In this document: one piece after another, positions 44,746-53,547 of the stretch
Layout of the letters: every line of letters begins with the position of its first letter
Numbering within the stretch: position 1 is the stretch's first letter
Assembly: GCF_005473905.2 (NCBI RefSeq)
Contig: NZ_CP061336.1
Location: forward strand, 4,022,501-4,086,500
Direction of reading: 5' to 3'
Source: Ruminiclostridium herbifermentans
Lineage (GTDB): Bacteria; Bacillota; Clostridia; Acetivibrionales; DSM-1351
Length of the DNA stretch: 64,000 nucleotides
The notes under the pieces: model-generated
Told to the model about the DNA's origin: nothing
The model's input: the letters and a program-made list of their open reading frames with translations, nothing else
The model's database searches: none
Made by a program: the position numbers and the translations under genes

Positions 44746-45954
44746 TTAATATTGTTCATGTTGACAAAATGGACGAATCAAATCCTCAGCCTCCAGGAAA
44801 AAAAGACCACACTTCTTATTCCTCTCATAGTCAAACTGATGATCCCCCATATAGTTCTCACAACTAATCATTAGAATTTCCTTTAAATTTGCTAGGGGAT
44901 CAAATTCTTTCTTTAATATTGATGAATACAGCATTTTCCTAAAAATACGTTTTTTAATTAATTGAAACATATTAAGTGTTAATTTCATCATTAAGAAAGT
45001 CCTTTTGCCAAATGAATTGGTATTATTCAATTCATTTGTTATTTTCTCTAAATACTTAAGTAAGGAGTCCATATTAAGTGCCTCCTGTACCGGAATTAGA
45101 GTTTTGTTTTTTGTAACATATACATAAGTTGTTAAATTACAATGCTCATGAAACAGTGGAAAATACTGCTTTTGTGGTTTTTTACTAATCGCCTCTATAA
45201 ACTCTGGAACTGGAAGAATAGTAGCTGGAGATGTGAAATGCTCCTTCCTAATATGCCTTTTCGTCTGACATTCAATGCTATTTACAATCTCATCCTTATT
45301 ATAAATATAAGCCAAATCAAATTTATCAGAGTTGTTACTATTTCGTATAAAAGATTGAAAATTAACATGTTCTATAAAGTCTTTATTTTCTACTGCATAA
45401 CCTATAATAGATCCGATTTCTCCATCGTTAACACCACGCATAATACATGCTGCAAGTATTGTTGCCTGTTTCACAGATTTTAGGTTTTCTAATGCTTTTC
45501 TTTTCGTTTCAGCCAGTTCTTTTCCCCTCATTAACAGGTATGCGTTATTATTGAACCCATCAAACTGCAACCCCATTTGACTCAATCCTGCTTTTTTAAG
45601 ATCCTTTACATAATCAATATCCTCAGCAAGCCTTATTCCATTTGTCATAACTTCTGTTCGCTTAAAGCCCATTTCATGAATTCTGGCTATTAAGTCGGGA
45701 AGGTCATCACGTAAAGTGGGTTCCCCTCCTGTCAGCGCAATTGTCGGATCGATATCTGGCCTTTCTTTTTTCAATCTTTCCAACCGTTCTATTATGTCAC
45801 CAAACTCTAGTTCTTTGGACATACTGCATCCAGATTGATTTTTCAATCTTCTAAAGCATATTGGACAATTAAGATTACATTTTTGTGTCACCTCAATTAA
45901 CCCTAGTATAGGATTTGATAAATCATTGATTGATGTAATGAAATCTGTATTCAT
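44746..45954 (-). CDS. Radical SAM protein of the Tes/MJ0619-like type
   Basis: A 402-residue radical SAM protein. The cluster motif CNLNCPICF has Cys26, 30 and 33. ALTGGEPTLRDDLPDL, VMTNGIRLAED and GLQFDGFNN follow and read like the MJ0619/tetraether-synthase group, which couples lipid carbons. Cysteines at the end (NKKCGLFF, RPFCQHEQ) suggest an auxiliary cluster. The resemblance is by eye and only points to a lipid-type substrate. ATG at 45954 follows GGAGAGGGT; it is 8 bases after the upstream stop. Confidence 0.82.
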   Translation of the reverse strand: MNTDFITSINDLSNPILGLIEVTQKCNLNCPICFRRLKNQSGCSMSKELEFGDIIERLERLKKERPDIDPTIALTGGEPTLRDDLPDLIARIHEMGFKRTEVMTNGIRLAEDIDYVKDLKKAGLSQMGLQFDGFNNNAYLLMRGKELAETKRKALENLKSVKQATILAACIMRGVNDGEIGSIIGYAVENKDFIEHVNFQSFIRNSNNSDKFDLAYIYNKDEIVNSIECQTKRHIRKEHFTSPATILPVPEFIEAISKKPQKQYFPLFHEHCNLTTYVYVTKNKTLIPVQEALNMDSLLKYLEKITNELNNTNSFGKRTFLMMKLTLNMFQLIKKRIFRKMLYSSILKKEFDPLANLKEILMISCENYMGDHQFDYERNKKCGLFFLEAEDLIRPFCQHEQY

Positions 45955-45962
45955 ACCCTCTC

Positions 45963-47333
45963 CTACCATTTCTGTGAGTCAAAGAAACCATCAAATGACC
46001 ATTTAAAAAAACCTTTAAATGTTTCTTTATCCAGCTTTTTTACTTCCGAAGCCACACGCTGTAGCATCTTAATTGGTCTGAAATAGAATTTCCGATAAGC
46101 ATAATTCAAAAGCTTTTTCCCATCCGCTAATTTAATTTCCTCAGTTTCCAGAATTGGACTCATAATGGTATACCGTAGCAAGTTCTTTTCCTTAATCAAT
46201 CCTTTCTGCTCACAGGATTCATAAAATCGTGTTCCTGGAAATGGCGTAGGAACTCCAAAAAAAACATAATCAGGATCTAGCTTTAGTACAAAGCTCACTG
46301 TTGCTTTTGCATCTGCAATTGTCTCCCCTGGAAACCCTAGTATGGATGATACTGCTACTCTCATTCTGGAATCGCGTCCTAATTTTACAGCTCTGAAAAA
46401 TAAGTCATTTGAAATATCTCTATTCAGGTTTTTCATTGTCTTTTCTTGAACGGACTCTATCCCAAATAGTAAACATTCACAGCCTGCACGATTAAACCGT
46501 TTCATTGTTTCTAAATCTGGTACTCTGTCTGCTCTTGTCTGCATTCCCCACCAGACTTTCAAGTTTCTGTTCTCAATCTCATCGCATATTTCTAAGGCAC
46601 GAGGTAAATCCACCAAAAAATCTTCATCCACAAATGAAATTCCTTTAACCTTATATTGTTCAATAAGAAATTCCATTTCATCTACAACATTCTTTGCACT
46701 TCTTCCTCTCCAACTAGGAAAAAGATGAGAGATCGAGCAATAATTACAGGTCATAGGGCAACCTCTGCTAGTCATCATAGTGGCCATGCTCATTGGACCA
46801 AAAAGCTTATATTTATGCATTGGAAATAAATGTCTTGCTGGGAAAGGTATGCTGTCTAAATTTTCTTCGGGTATCCTTGGATTGGTCTTAATTACTTTTC
46901 CATCCTTTTTAAACATCAATCCATCTATCTCTTGGGGATCTTTACCGCTCAATAGTTCTACAAACGTTTTTTCCCCTTCTCCATACATGATATAATCTGC
47001 ATAATCTACCAATGTATCCGGCTCCAAGGATGGCATCGTCCCCCCAATTGCCACCGGAAAACGTGCTCTCAATTTCTCAGCAATCTGCTTACCGTAATCA
47101 ATGTTACAAGTAACACAGGATATTCCTATGAATTCCGGATCTGTCTTTATTGCCTCTTCTACAGTTTTTTCCACGTTATATTTAAAGCCAAAAGCATCGA
47201 CTACTTTTACTTCATGTCCAGCTTGCTCTAAAGTTGCAGCCACATAAGCAAGTCCAATTGGAATGCTGGGTAGTCCCATGAATTTTAATACTCTGGGTTC
47301 ATCATAATTCGGGTTGACTAAGGTTACTCTCAT
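45963..47333 (-). CDS. B12-binding radical SAM protein
   Basis: A 456-residue protein. An N-terminal cobalamin-binding-like domain (VTLVNPNYDEP, IGLAYVAATLEQAGHEV, AIGGTMPSLEPDTL) precedes the radical SAM barrel with SRGCPMTCNYC (Cys192, 196, 199), FVDEDFLVD and SSILGFPGE. A helical C-terminal tail of about 70 residues follows. This is the class B radical SAM methylase architecture. It is distinct in sequence from the second such protein at 42501, so the two likely act at different carbons. ATG at 47333 is used; TTG at 47351 is in frame and overlaps the upstream gene. Confidence 0.88.
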   Translation of the reverse strand: MRVTLVNPNYDEPRVLKFMGLPSIPIGLAYVAATLEQAGHEVKVVDAFGFKYNVEKTVEEAIKTDPEFIGISCVTCNIDYGKQIAEKLRARFPVAIGGTMPSLEPDTLVDYADYIMYGEGEKTFVELLSGKDPQEIDGLMFKKDGKVIKTNPRIPEENLDSIPFPARHLFPMHKYKLFGPMSMATMMTSRGCPMTCNYCSISHLFPSWRGRSAKNVVDEMEFLIEQYKVKGISFVDEDFLVDLPRALEICDEIENRNLKVWWGMQTRADRVPDLETMKRFNRAGCECLLFGIESVQEKTMKNLNRDISNDLFFRAVKLGRDSRMRVAVSSILGFPGETIADAKATVSFVLKLDPDYVFFGVPTPFPGTRFYESCEQKGLIKEKNLLRYTIMSPILETEEIKLADGKKLLNYAYRKFYFRPIKMLQRVASEVKKLDKETFKGFFKWSFDGFFDSQKW

Positions 47334-47340
47334 ACTAATT

Positions 47341-48564
47341 CTACCCCACAATCTTTTCTTTAAAATATGGTAAATACTTTTTCATTAGTTTCCACTTTTT
47401 TGTATTTTTAACATATTGGTTGAATGCGTATTTTATCAATATATATTGGATAAAACTCTGGTTTTTAGTTACCTCCATCATCTTCCCTATTGATTCGAAG
47501 GTAGAGCAATATTGCTCTAATATCGTTTCGTCGTAATGGATGATATCATGAAAATGATTTGAACAATAGTTGCATTTTGAACAGTCTCCACATTCAAAAC
47601 CTTTTTCAAAAAATCGGTTAAAAAATTTTTCTAACTCCAATTTATCAGAAGTTAAATTGAGTTTATTATTAAATAATAATTCGCCTAATTCATGTGATTC
47701 CGGGGATATAATCGTTAATAGATCAAGAACATTTCCATCAAATGATTCTTCACTGTAAGCTTCACCTGCCCGGACAATCCATTCTAAACTTTTCTCTCTA
47801 CCCCCAATTTTTATATAGTCCACAATACCATCATAGTAATTGCAATCTTCCGGTCTTAACCATGGGCTTTTTAGTATTTCATCCATACTTATTAAACGTT
47901 TGTTTAAACAATTGTAAATACAGTAATCCATATAAAAAGCTTTTTTATGTACGGAAGCATGTGAACCAGAGTTATAGTGATAATAGCGATAAGGGCAATC
48001 CTTCAAACAACTGTCATTTACCAGTATTTCAAGATCCAACTTTGTATGATTTCGAATATCTTTTATTATGTTGGGTTTACGGTTTAAATTGATGTTTAAT
48101 ACAATGCGGTTAACACCGAGCTCTTCATAGCTTTTTACCTTCCCGATGCTATCAACAGCCACAATAGTCGATAATGCAATTTTGACTTTATTTTTACTTA
48201 TTTTCTTTACCAATTCAATTAGATAAGGCACTGCGACTGTTACTGTATCACTAAACGAACATATCCAGTTTAACTCATCCAACATTTTAGCTTTAAATCG
48301 TGGATCAAATTCCATATTTCCAAGACAACTGGCATTTATTGTATAGTTAAACTCCAGACCGCTTTCATGGACTTTTTTTACATAATTTTCAACGTCTTTT
48401 CTTTTTAGGCATTCCCCACGTATTGCAGCGGAGGAGTGTCCCGATCCCAAATAGCTAGATTTTAACGAACCATATACCTCATGTATTTTATTCTTTCCCT
48501 TTTGTATTTCAGGAAGATAGTCAAAGAATTTATAATCCCAAGAACATGGTAATGCAATTTTCAT
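47341..48564 (-). CDS. Third U32-like Fe-S protein
   Basis: A 407-residue protein with U32-like TIM-barrel features (YEELGVNRIVLNIN, LEILVNDSCLKDCPYRYYHY, KAFYMDYCIYNC). The cysteines in the latter stretch match the family's 4Fe-4S position. A second cysteine group CGDCSKCNYC near residue 340 could hold another cluster. It is less like UbiU or UbiV than the other two. Its own hydroxylation or sulfur/electron-transfer role is undefined. Overlaps the TrpD-like gene by 4 bases (ATGA). Confidence 0.7.
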   Translation of the reverse strand: MKIALPCSWDYKFFDYLPEIQKGKNKIHEVYGSLKSSYLGSGHSSAAIRGECLKRKDVENYVKKVHESGLEFNYTINASCLGNMEFDPRFKAKMLDELNWICSFSDTVTVAVPYLIELVKKISKNKVKIALSTIVAVDSIGKVKSYEELGVNRIVLNINLNRKPNIIKDIRNHTKLDLEILVNDSCLKDCPYRYYHYNSGSHASVHKKAFYMDYCIYNCLNKRLISMDEILKSPWLRPEDCNYYDGIVDYIKIGGREKSLEWIVRAGEAYSEESFDGNVLDLLTIISPESHELGELLFNNKLNLTSDKLELEKFFNRFFEKGFECGDCSKCNYCSNHFHDIIHYDETILEQYCSTFESIGKMMEVTKNQSFIQYILIKYAFNQYVKNTKKWKLMKKYLPYFKEKIVG

Positions 48565-49778
48565 TTTATATTCGCCAACTCCTTTTCAAGCATTGCCAAA
48601 TTGCCGTTTGTTGACTCTACAAACTTTAGTAATTCCTCTCTCACACTGCCATTTGCAATTGATTGTTTTATCAGATCAGTTCCTTTTTTAAAAGTATCCA
48701 CCATTCCATTTAAAAATAGATATTGAGCGGCATTGATGACAAGCAATTCAGAAAATCCATCCTCTCGCTTTCCTACCATAGATTCTAAAGTGATTTTTAA
48801 TCTATTATCACTGTCACTTAACGTAATGTCTTCCACATTTCTGTGTTTTACTCCCCAATCTTCAGGTGTTGTATAAATGGTATCCTTTACCTTGTTCTCT
48901 TCGATTAATGTTATTTTAGTCATACCTACATTTGATATTTCATCCAATGACAGACCTTTGTCATCAGTACCATAGACAATCATTCCTTTTTTCGTATATG
49001 TACAAAGTTCTGCAACAAGTTCTCCTACCAACTCAGTATCCGGAACACTGATTCCCCGTTGCTGGAAAGGAGCCTGAAAGAAATCAAAGCAGAGTATATG
49101 AAATCGAAATGGATAAAATAATGCTTTCATGATGTGCATACCATATGGTACTTTTGACATAAAAGTTGCAATATCCTGAGTTTTTTCATCCGCCGCTGAT
49201 TCTCCATTAATATAAGCAGCTCGGCTAATTATTAAGGCTGTTTCAACAGATTCTGGTAATGTAATCGCTTTATACCCAATATTATCTGTGAAATTTCCAG
49301 CCCCTGAAGCTCCAAAATAGGAATGACTCCCCATTTTTAATACATTTGCTCCAGCGGCTGCGGCCATTATTATGGATGGTGTAGAGACATTAACTGTTTT
49401 AATCTCATCGCCACCAAATCCATTTGTATAGATTAGATTTTGACTGAAGGGCTTAGCATCCTGATATCCATTAAACCAGTCATTATCTTTAAAACTCTGA
49501 ATGAATCCTTTCATTTCCGCCACTGTGATTCCTTTTGCAAATATACCTGTTAAGAAAGTCGGTGCAATCAAAACCGTAAGTGGGTCAATTGATTTTAAAG
49601 ACATAAGCATTCTAAGCTTTTCAGGTAAAAACTTCTTGGTTACAAACCCTTTCTCAATGTTTTTCCATTCTCCCCATAAATAGCCCCATCCTTTTCTCAC
49701 TTCTTCCTGTGTGAGATTATCCTGGTTTTGAATACGAATAAGTATTTTTTCCCACCACAATTCCCATTTTTTATCCAT
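48561..49778 (-). CDS. TrpD-like phosphoribosyltransferase homologue
   Basis: A 405-residue protein of the anthranilate phosphoribosyltransferase/nucleoside phosphorylase class II fold. The PRPP loop is TNGFGGDEIKTVNVSTPS (118-135), LKMGSHSYFGASGAG follows, and GLSLDEISNVGMTKI with TTPEDWGVKH corresponds to TrpD's DE metal site and its PEDFG stretch. It is about 60 residues longer than ordinary TrpD and no other tryptophan gene is near. It probably attaches or removes a ribosyl phosphate on an aromatic acceptor of this pathway. Overlaps both neighbours by 4-8 bases. Confidence 0.82.
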   Translation of the reverse strand: MDKKWELWWEKILIRIQNQDNLTQEEVRKGWGYLWGEWKNIEKGFVTKKFLPEKLRMLMSLKSIDPLTVLIAPTFLTGIFAKGITVAEMKGFIQSFKDNDWFNGYQDAKPFSQNLIYTNGFGGDEIKTVNVSTPSIIMAAAAGANVLKMGSHSYFGASGAGNFTDNIGYKAITLPESVETALIISRAAYINGESAADEKTQDIATFMSKVPYGMHIMKALFYPFRFHILCFDFFQAPFQQRGISVPDTELVGELVAELCTYTKKGMIVYGTDDKGLSLDEISNVGMTKITLIEENKVKDTIYTTPEDWGVKHRNVEDITLSDSDNRLKITLESMVGKREDGFSELLVINAAQYLFLNGMVDTFKKGTDLIKQSIANGSVREELLKFVESTNGNLAMLEKELANIK

Positions 49779-50391
49779 CTTTACCTACCCTCTTACATAA
49801 GATTCCATATTCAAAAAAATACTTAACAGTTCCCACTACTGCTAAACCTGATTTCTTGCATAACTGAATGCATTCATCCATGTTAACTGGATCCGAATAG
49901 CCCATTTTTTTCTCTCCTAATTCCAAAAATCTTGTAAATAAATTATTATTAAGAGCAAAAATTAGTATATACCCATTTGCTTTGGTAAAGGATTTATGCA
50001 ATTCAATTATGTCTTCCTTTTTACTGAAATGTTCAAGCAGACCATCACTCATTACCAGATTGTATTCCGGTCTCTGGGCAATTTTTGTAAAGTCTTCTTT
50101 TAGGTATTTTATACTTCCTGTTCTATTATGAAATAGCTTTTTATGCATTTCATAGGCGATTTCATTATTATCAACAAGCGTTACACTGCCCCCATATATA
50201 TCCTGAATATGTATAGCTGCCGCACCAGTACCTGCACCTATTTCCATAACATCCGGTGCTTTTAAATTAATTTTCTTTAATATCTTTTTGTATTTTTTTA
50301 AATGTACAAAATAGAGGAATTTAAGAAAAAGGGGATGCTTTTTTACCCTTTTCCAAAAAAAATCCCAATCGACATACTCTTTATTTTTCAT
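49771..50391 (-). CDS. Class I SAM-dependent methyltransferase
   Basis: About 206 residues. A basic N-terminus precedes a Rossmann methyltransferase fold with APDVMEIGAGTGAAAIHI (motif I), VTLVDNNEIAYEM, LVMSDGLLEHF (motif IV-like) and a C-terminal GTVKYFFEYG strand. The target could be O, N or C. ATG at 50391 is used; an in-frame GTG at 50403 lies right on the AAAGGAAA purine run. Overlaps the TrpD-like gene by 8 bases. Confidence 0.82.
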   Translation of the reverse strand: MKNKEYVDWDFFWKRVKKHPLFLKFLYFVHLKKYKKILKKINLKAPDVMEIGAGTGAAAIHIQDIYGGSVTLVDNNEIAYEMHKKLFHNRTGSIKYLKEDFTKIAQRPEYNLVMSDGLLEHFSKKEDIIELHKSFTKANGYILIFALNNNLFTRFLELGEKKMGYSDPVNMDECIQLCKKSGLAVVGTVKYFFEYGILCKRVGKDG

Positions 50392-50393
50392 AT

Positions 50394-52016
50394 TTACGAC
50401 CACTTTCCTTTGATCATCTTTGAATAATCATTCAGACCATATTTTTTTAAAACGCCTTTCATAAGATAATCAAATATCCTCTTCTGATACTCCTTATCAA
50501 CATAGAGGTTATCAGTTCCTCTCACATATAACCGTTCATAATCTTCCGTTAATTGCGGATAATATTCACCTATAAACTGCTTTACCTTATATTTGCAATC
50601 TCCACGTAAATTGAGAATATCCGGTATCACATAATCGACTTTATAATCAGCCAACGTCTTAACCAGATGTTCCATTTCACTTTCACTATCTGTGATATAA
50701 GGGAAGATAGGAATCATAAGTACTCCCACCGTAATCCCTGCTTTCTTTAACTTTTCAATTGCTTTTAAGCGATTCTCAATCGGTGCAGCTCTCTTTTCTA
50801 TTTTATCTAGGAATGATTGGTCTAAAGAAGGTATGCTAAACACTACATCTGTTAATGGACCTAACTTTTTTAAAATATCAATGTCCCTCATAACCAAATC
50901 AGACTTTGTTGTTATTGTTACTGGATTTTTATGCTTATATAGTACCTCCAGTATTTTTCGTGTAATTTCATAGTGTTCATCTATTTTTTGATATGGATCT
51001 GTTACAGTGCCAAGGTTAATTAACTTATTTCTACTTTCTCGCCATTTTGGAACCATTATCTGCTTTTCTAAAGCTTTATCCGCATTAATTTTTACATAAA
51101 TAATTCGTTCAAATTCATCTTTAGTATGCCCCAAATATTCATGACTGGTTCTTCCATAACAGTACTCACAGGCATGTAGGCATCCCCGATAGGGATTTGC
51201 CCCCCAGTTAAATGGTAGCATTGGAGAGTTAATAAAATGCAGCATAGTGGAAACCACAATCTCTTGATAAGTAACTTCTGTTTTACTCTTATCATCATTG
51301 AATTTCTCACTGATTAATTGAATTCTTTCCATCTCATACTTATTCATTTTTTCTTCACAGGCTTTTTTAAACTCAATTTCTATTAGATCTCCAATCTTTA
51401 GCTCGAATACTTTTCTGATTACATAGAAAGTGTTAATATTCTTGATTTCTATCCAATTCATGAAGTATTTTTGCAGTAAAATAATATTCTTCTTACCAAG
51501 ATTGTTAATTGATGAAATTACCCCCTGCTGAGTATCCAAATTATTTGAAACAATAAAAACCATTATTGAATCTAAAAAATCAACAACTTCTTCCTTTTTA
51601 CCTTTTTTAGCCAATACTTTACTGTATGTTTCTAGATATATACGTGCTAAAACTGGATACTCCTGATCTGCTAATTTATTTTTTATATATTTGATTAGTT
51701 CAAGATCACCCTTTTCCAATATTGATTCAATACTGGGGATCAAACCATATCTTATAAATTTTTTACTCAAATCATTGGTAAGCTCTACAAACCTTTCGTG
51801 AATAATTGTTCTACATGATTCTAATTTTTCATATACCAGAGCCATATACATAACAGCAAATACTCTTACATATTCATCCTCTGATTTTAGAATATCCAAT
51901 ACCTGCTTAAAATCATCGGATGCAGAATTAATATCCATTTCTTTTCTTAAAAGATTTTTACAAATATTCACTCCTGGTTCTCTTTTAATTTCCTTCACGA
52001 TTAAATCAATATTCAT
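50394..52016 (-). CDS. SPL-type radical SAM protein with HEAT-like N-terminus
   Basis: A 540-residue protein. Residues 1-240 are helical repeats (HEAT-like). Residues about 250-540 match the SPL/COG1533 radical SAM group: NWGANPYRGCLHACEYCYGR (cluster CLHACEYC), LINLGTVTDPYQKIDE, ITTKSDLVMRDID and VGVLMIPIFPY. Spore photoproduct lyase relatives often act on nucleic acids, but many in clusters modify small molecules. The HEAT part may bind a partner protein. ATG at 52016 follows GGAGGAAGTTCA and overlaps the synthase stop (ATGA). Confidence 0.85.
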   Translation of the reverse strand: MNIDLIVKEIKREPGVNICKNLLRKEMDINSASDDFKQVLDILKSEDEYVRVFAVMYMALVYEKLESCRTIIHERFVELTNDLSKKFIRYGLIPSIESILEKGDLELIKYIKNKLADQEYPVLARIYLETYSKVLAKKGKKEEVVDFLDSIMVFIVSNNLDTQQGVISSINNLGKKNIILLQKYFMNWIEIKNINTFYVIRKVFELKIGDLIEIEFKKACEEKMNKYEMERIQLISEKFNDDKSKTEVTYQEIVVSTMLHFINSPMLPFNWGANPYRGCLHACEYCYGRTSHEYLGHTKDEFERIIYVKINADKALEKQIMVPKWRESRNKLINLGTVTDPYQKIDEHYEITRKILEVLYKHKNPVTITTKSDLVMRDIDILKKLGPLTDVVFSIPSLDQSFLDKIEKRAAPIENRLKAIEKLKKAGITVGVLMIPIFPYITDSESEMEHLVKTLADYKVDYVIPDILNLRGDCKYKVKQFIGEYYPQLTEDYERLYVRGTDNLYVDKEYQKRIFDYLMKGVLKKYGLNDYSKMIKGKWS

Positions 52017-53002
52017 TGAACTTCCTCCAGTAAACAATCACAGTATTCTTGTAAAGCTATTTTGTACTCATTATTTCTTAAAACCTTTATATCCGCTTTT
52101 GCCTTTTTTATATAATAAACGATTTTATCCTTTACTTCGGACAGAATTATATCTTGGCTAATTATTTCAATTACCAATTCCTTATTTGAAGATTTTCCGC
52201 TATAAAAATTTTGTATTATTTCCTTCTGATGGGCATCACCTATTTTATAAGCTACAATTGTTGGTAATGTAACAAGTCTTCTTTCTAAATCAGTCTGATA
52301 AGTTTTATCAGTTTCCTCATTTCTTAAATAAATGACACTCTTTAAATCATCCAGTATCTGATATGCTAGACCAAGATTATATCCATAAGACACTACGGCA
52401 GCTCTATAATTTTCACTGACTCCAGCAATAATTGTACCTAATTCACAAGCCATCGAATAAAATATAGAAGTCTTATTACTAATCACATGAAAATACTCCA
52501 ACTCACTGATAGTATAGTTTCCCTCTAAAATACTTTCCGACTTTTGACCTTCATACATATGCAATAAACAGGATGATATACTATTTAATATTTCTTTTTT
52601 CTGAACTTCTCCAGTTTTAATCTCGCCTATTAATCTCATTACAATAAATATTAAACAGTCTCCTAATAGCAAGGCTGAAGGCAGCCCATACTCATTCACA
52701 ATAGTTTTTCGCCCTCTTCTATATACCCCATTGTCAATTATATCATCGTGTATGAGGCTTGCAGCCTGTATTAACTCAATAATAATTGTGAGTTCAGTTA
52801 GTCTAGAGTCGTACTCTTTTCCTGCTAAATTAGCTGTAATATATGTAAAAGTAGAACGTATCATTTTCCCAGGATATTTTATTACCTGCATAAACTCTGG
52901 AATTGACATAAACTTCTTTAAATCCACATTAGCAATAATTTCAAAAACCTGACTCTCATAGGTTTCTTTAACCTTTTTATTTATAACATTAAAACTTTTC
53001 AC
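52013..53002 (-). CDS. Isoprenyl diphosphate synthase
   Basis: A 329-residue trans-prenyl diphosphate synthase. The first Asp-rich motif is LIHDDIIDNG. The second site reads YQILDDLKSVIYL, in which the last Asp of DDxxD is replaced by Ser. KMIRSTF at the start and GLPSALLLGDCL follow the family pattern. It elongates isoprenyl diphosphate for the UbiA enzyme of the operon; chain length cannot be read safely. GTG start eight bases after GGGGGA. First gene of the operon, with a promoter at 53103-53131. Confidence 0.9.
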   Translation of the reverse strand: MKSFNVINKKVKETYESQVFEIIANVDLKKFMSIPEFMQVIKYPGKMIRSTFTYITANLAGKEYDSRLTELTIIIELIQAASLIHDDIIDNGVYRRGRKTIVNEYGLPSALLLGDCLIFIVMRLIGEIKTGEVQKKEILNSISSCLLHMYEGQKSESILEGNYTISELEYFHVISNKTSIFYSMACELGTIIAGVSENYRAAVVSYGYNLGLAYQILDDLKSVIYLRNEETDKTYQTDLERRLVTLPTIVAYKIGDAHQKEIIQNFYSGKSSNKELVIEIISQDIILSEVKDKIVYYIKKAKADIKVLRNNEYKIALQEYCDCLLEEVQ

Positions 53003-53102
53003 TTATTCCCCCATACAATCCACAGTAATGCTTATTTGTTTATTTTTAATATATTTCTCTACTTTTTTCCCTATTTTCTATACATATTATACAATTAAAT
53101 AT

Positions 53103-53131
53103 ATAATATAAAAGTTGCTACTTATTGTCAA
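53103..53131 (-). promoter_or_regulatory. Sigma-70-type promoter of the 19-gene operon
   Basis: Minus strand: TTGACA (53131-53126), a 17-base spacer, TATTAT (53108-53103). Near-consensus, about 100 bases before the GTG of the synthase. No other equally good promoter was seen within the operon. Confidence 0.75.
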
Positions 53132-53222
53132 ATAAATTTTGATTTTATGATTGATTTCAGTTCTTCATCGCAAAAAATTTTTTGTCCATATATAATTTGA
53201 GAGCCTCTAATTTTCCTTTTTC

Positions 53223-53388
53223 TAGCTGCTAAGCATATAGTTGAATTGAATATTGATGAGAGACTTATAATAGGTGATGTTTCACTTGTTAATGAAATTG
53301 CTTGGATAAAAATGGATAGTAGACTGAAAATAGGTTTTTTTTATCTCATATGTAACCCTCCTTATGAACTTAATTACTACAAATATAC
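53223..53388 (+). pseudogene. Possible plus-strand gene relic
   Basis: An open frame without start reading LAAKHIVELNIDERLIIGD, VNEIAWIKMDSRLKIG and ending at TAA. The upstream part is AT-rich and non-coding. The text has protein-like composition but I do not recognise a family. It could be the remainder of a gene cut when the recombinase element inserted. Confidence 0.3.
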
Positions 53389-53479
53389 TTAAAAAGTATT
53401 TACATTGTTCTTATTTCATACCGCTCTCTTACTTTATGAGGTATTTTTACTAATTATTTATAATATGTTTTTTTTCATA

Positions 53480-53532
53480 AAAAAATAGGCAACTTAAAGT
53501 TGAATAATTCCACCTTAAGTTGCCTATTTTTT
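53480..53532 (-). terminator. Terminator of recombinase pair 2
   Basis: Arms AAAAAATAGGCAACTTAA and TTAAGTTGCCTATTTTTT (perfect), with T-tracts on both strands. Starts 16 bases after the recombinase stop. Confidence 0.85.
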
Positions 53533-53547
53533 ATTTACTACTATACT

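Larger units (their letters stand above)
53003..53547. other. Operon leader and spacer to recombinase pair 2
   Basis: 545 AT-rich bases. From the operon outward: 100-base leader, the promoter (53103-53131), a plus-strand gene relic (53223-53388) and the recombinase terminator (53480-53532). No riboswitch recognised. Confidence 0.6.

Noticed and set aside
48561-49778. Tryptophan biosynthesis gene trpD
   Set aside because: No other trp gene nearby, protein longer than TrpD and embedded in an unrelated operon, so no gene symbol is given.
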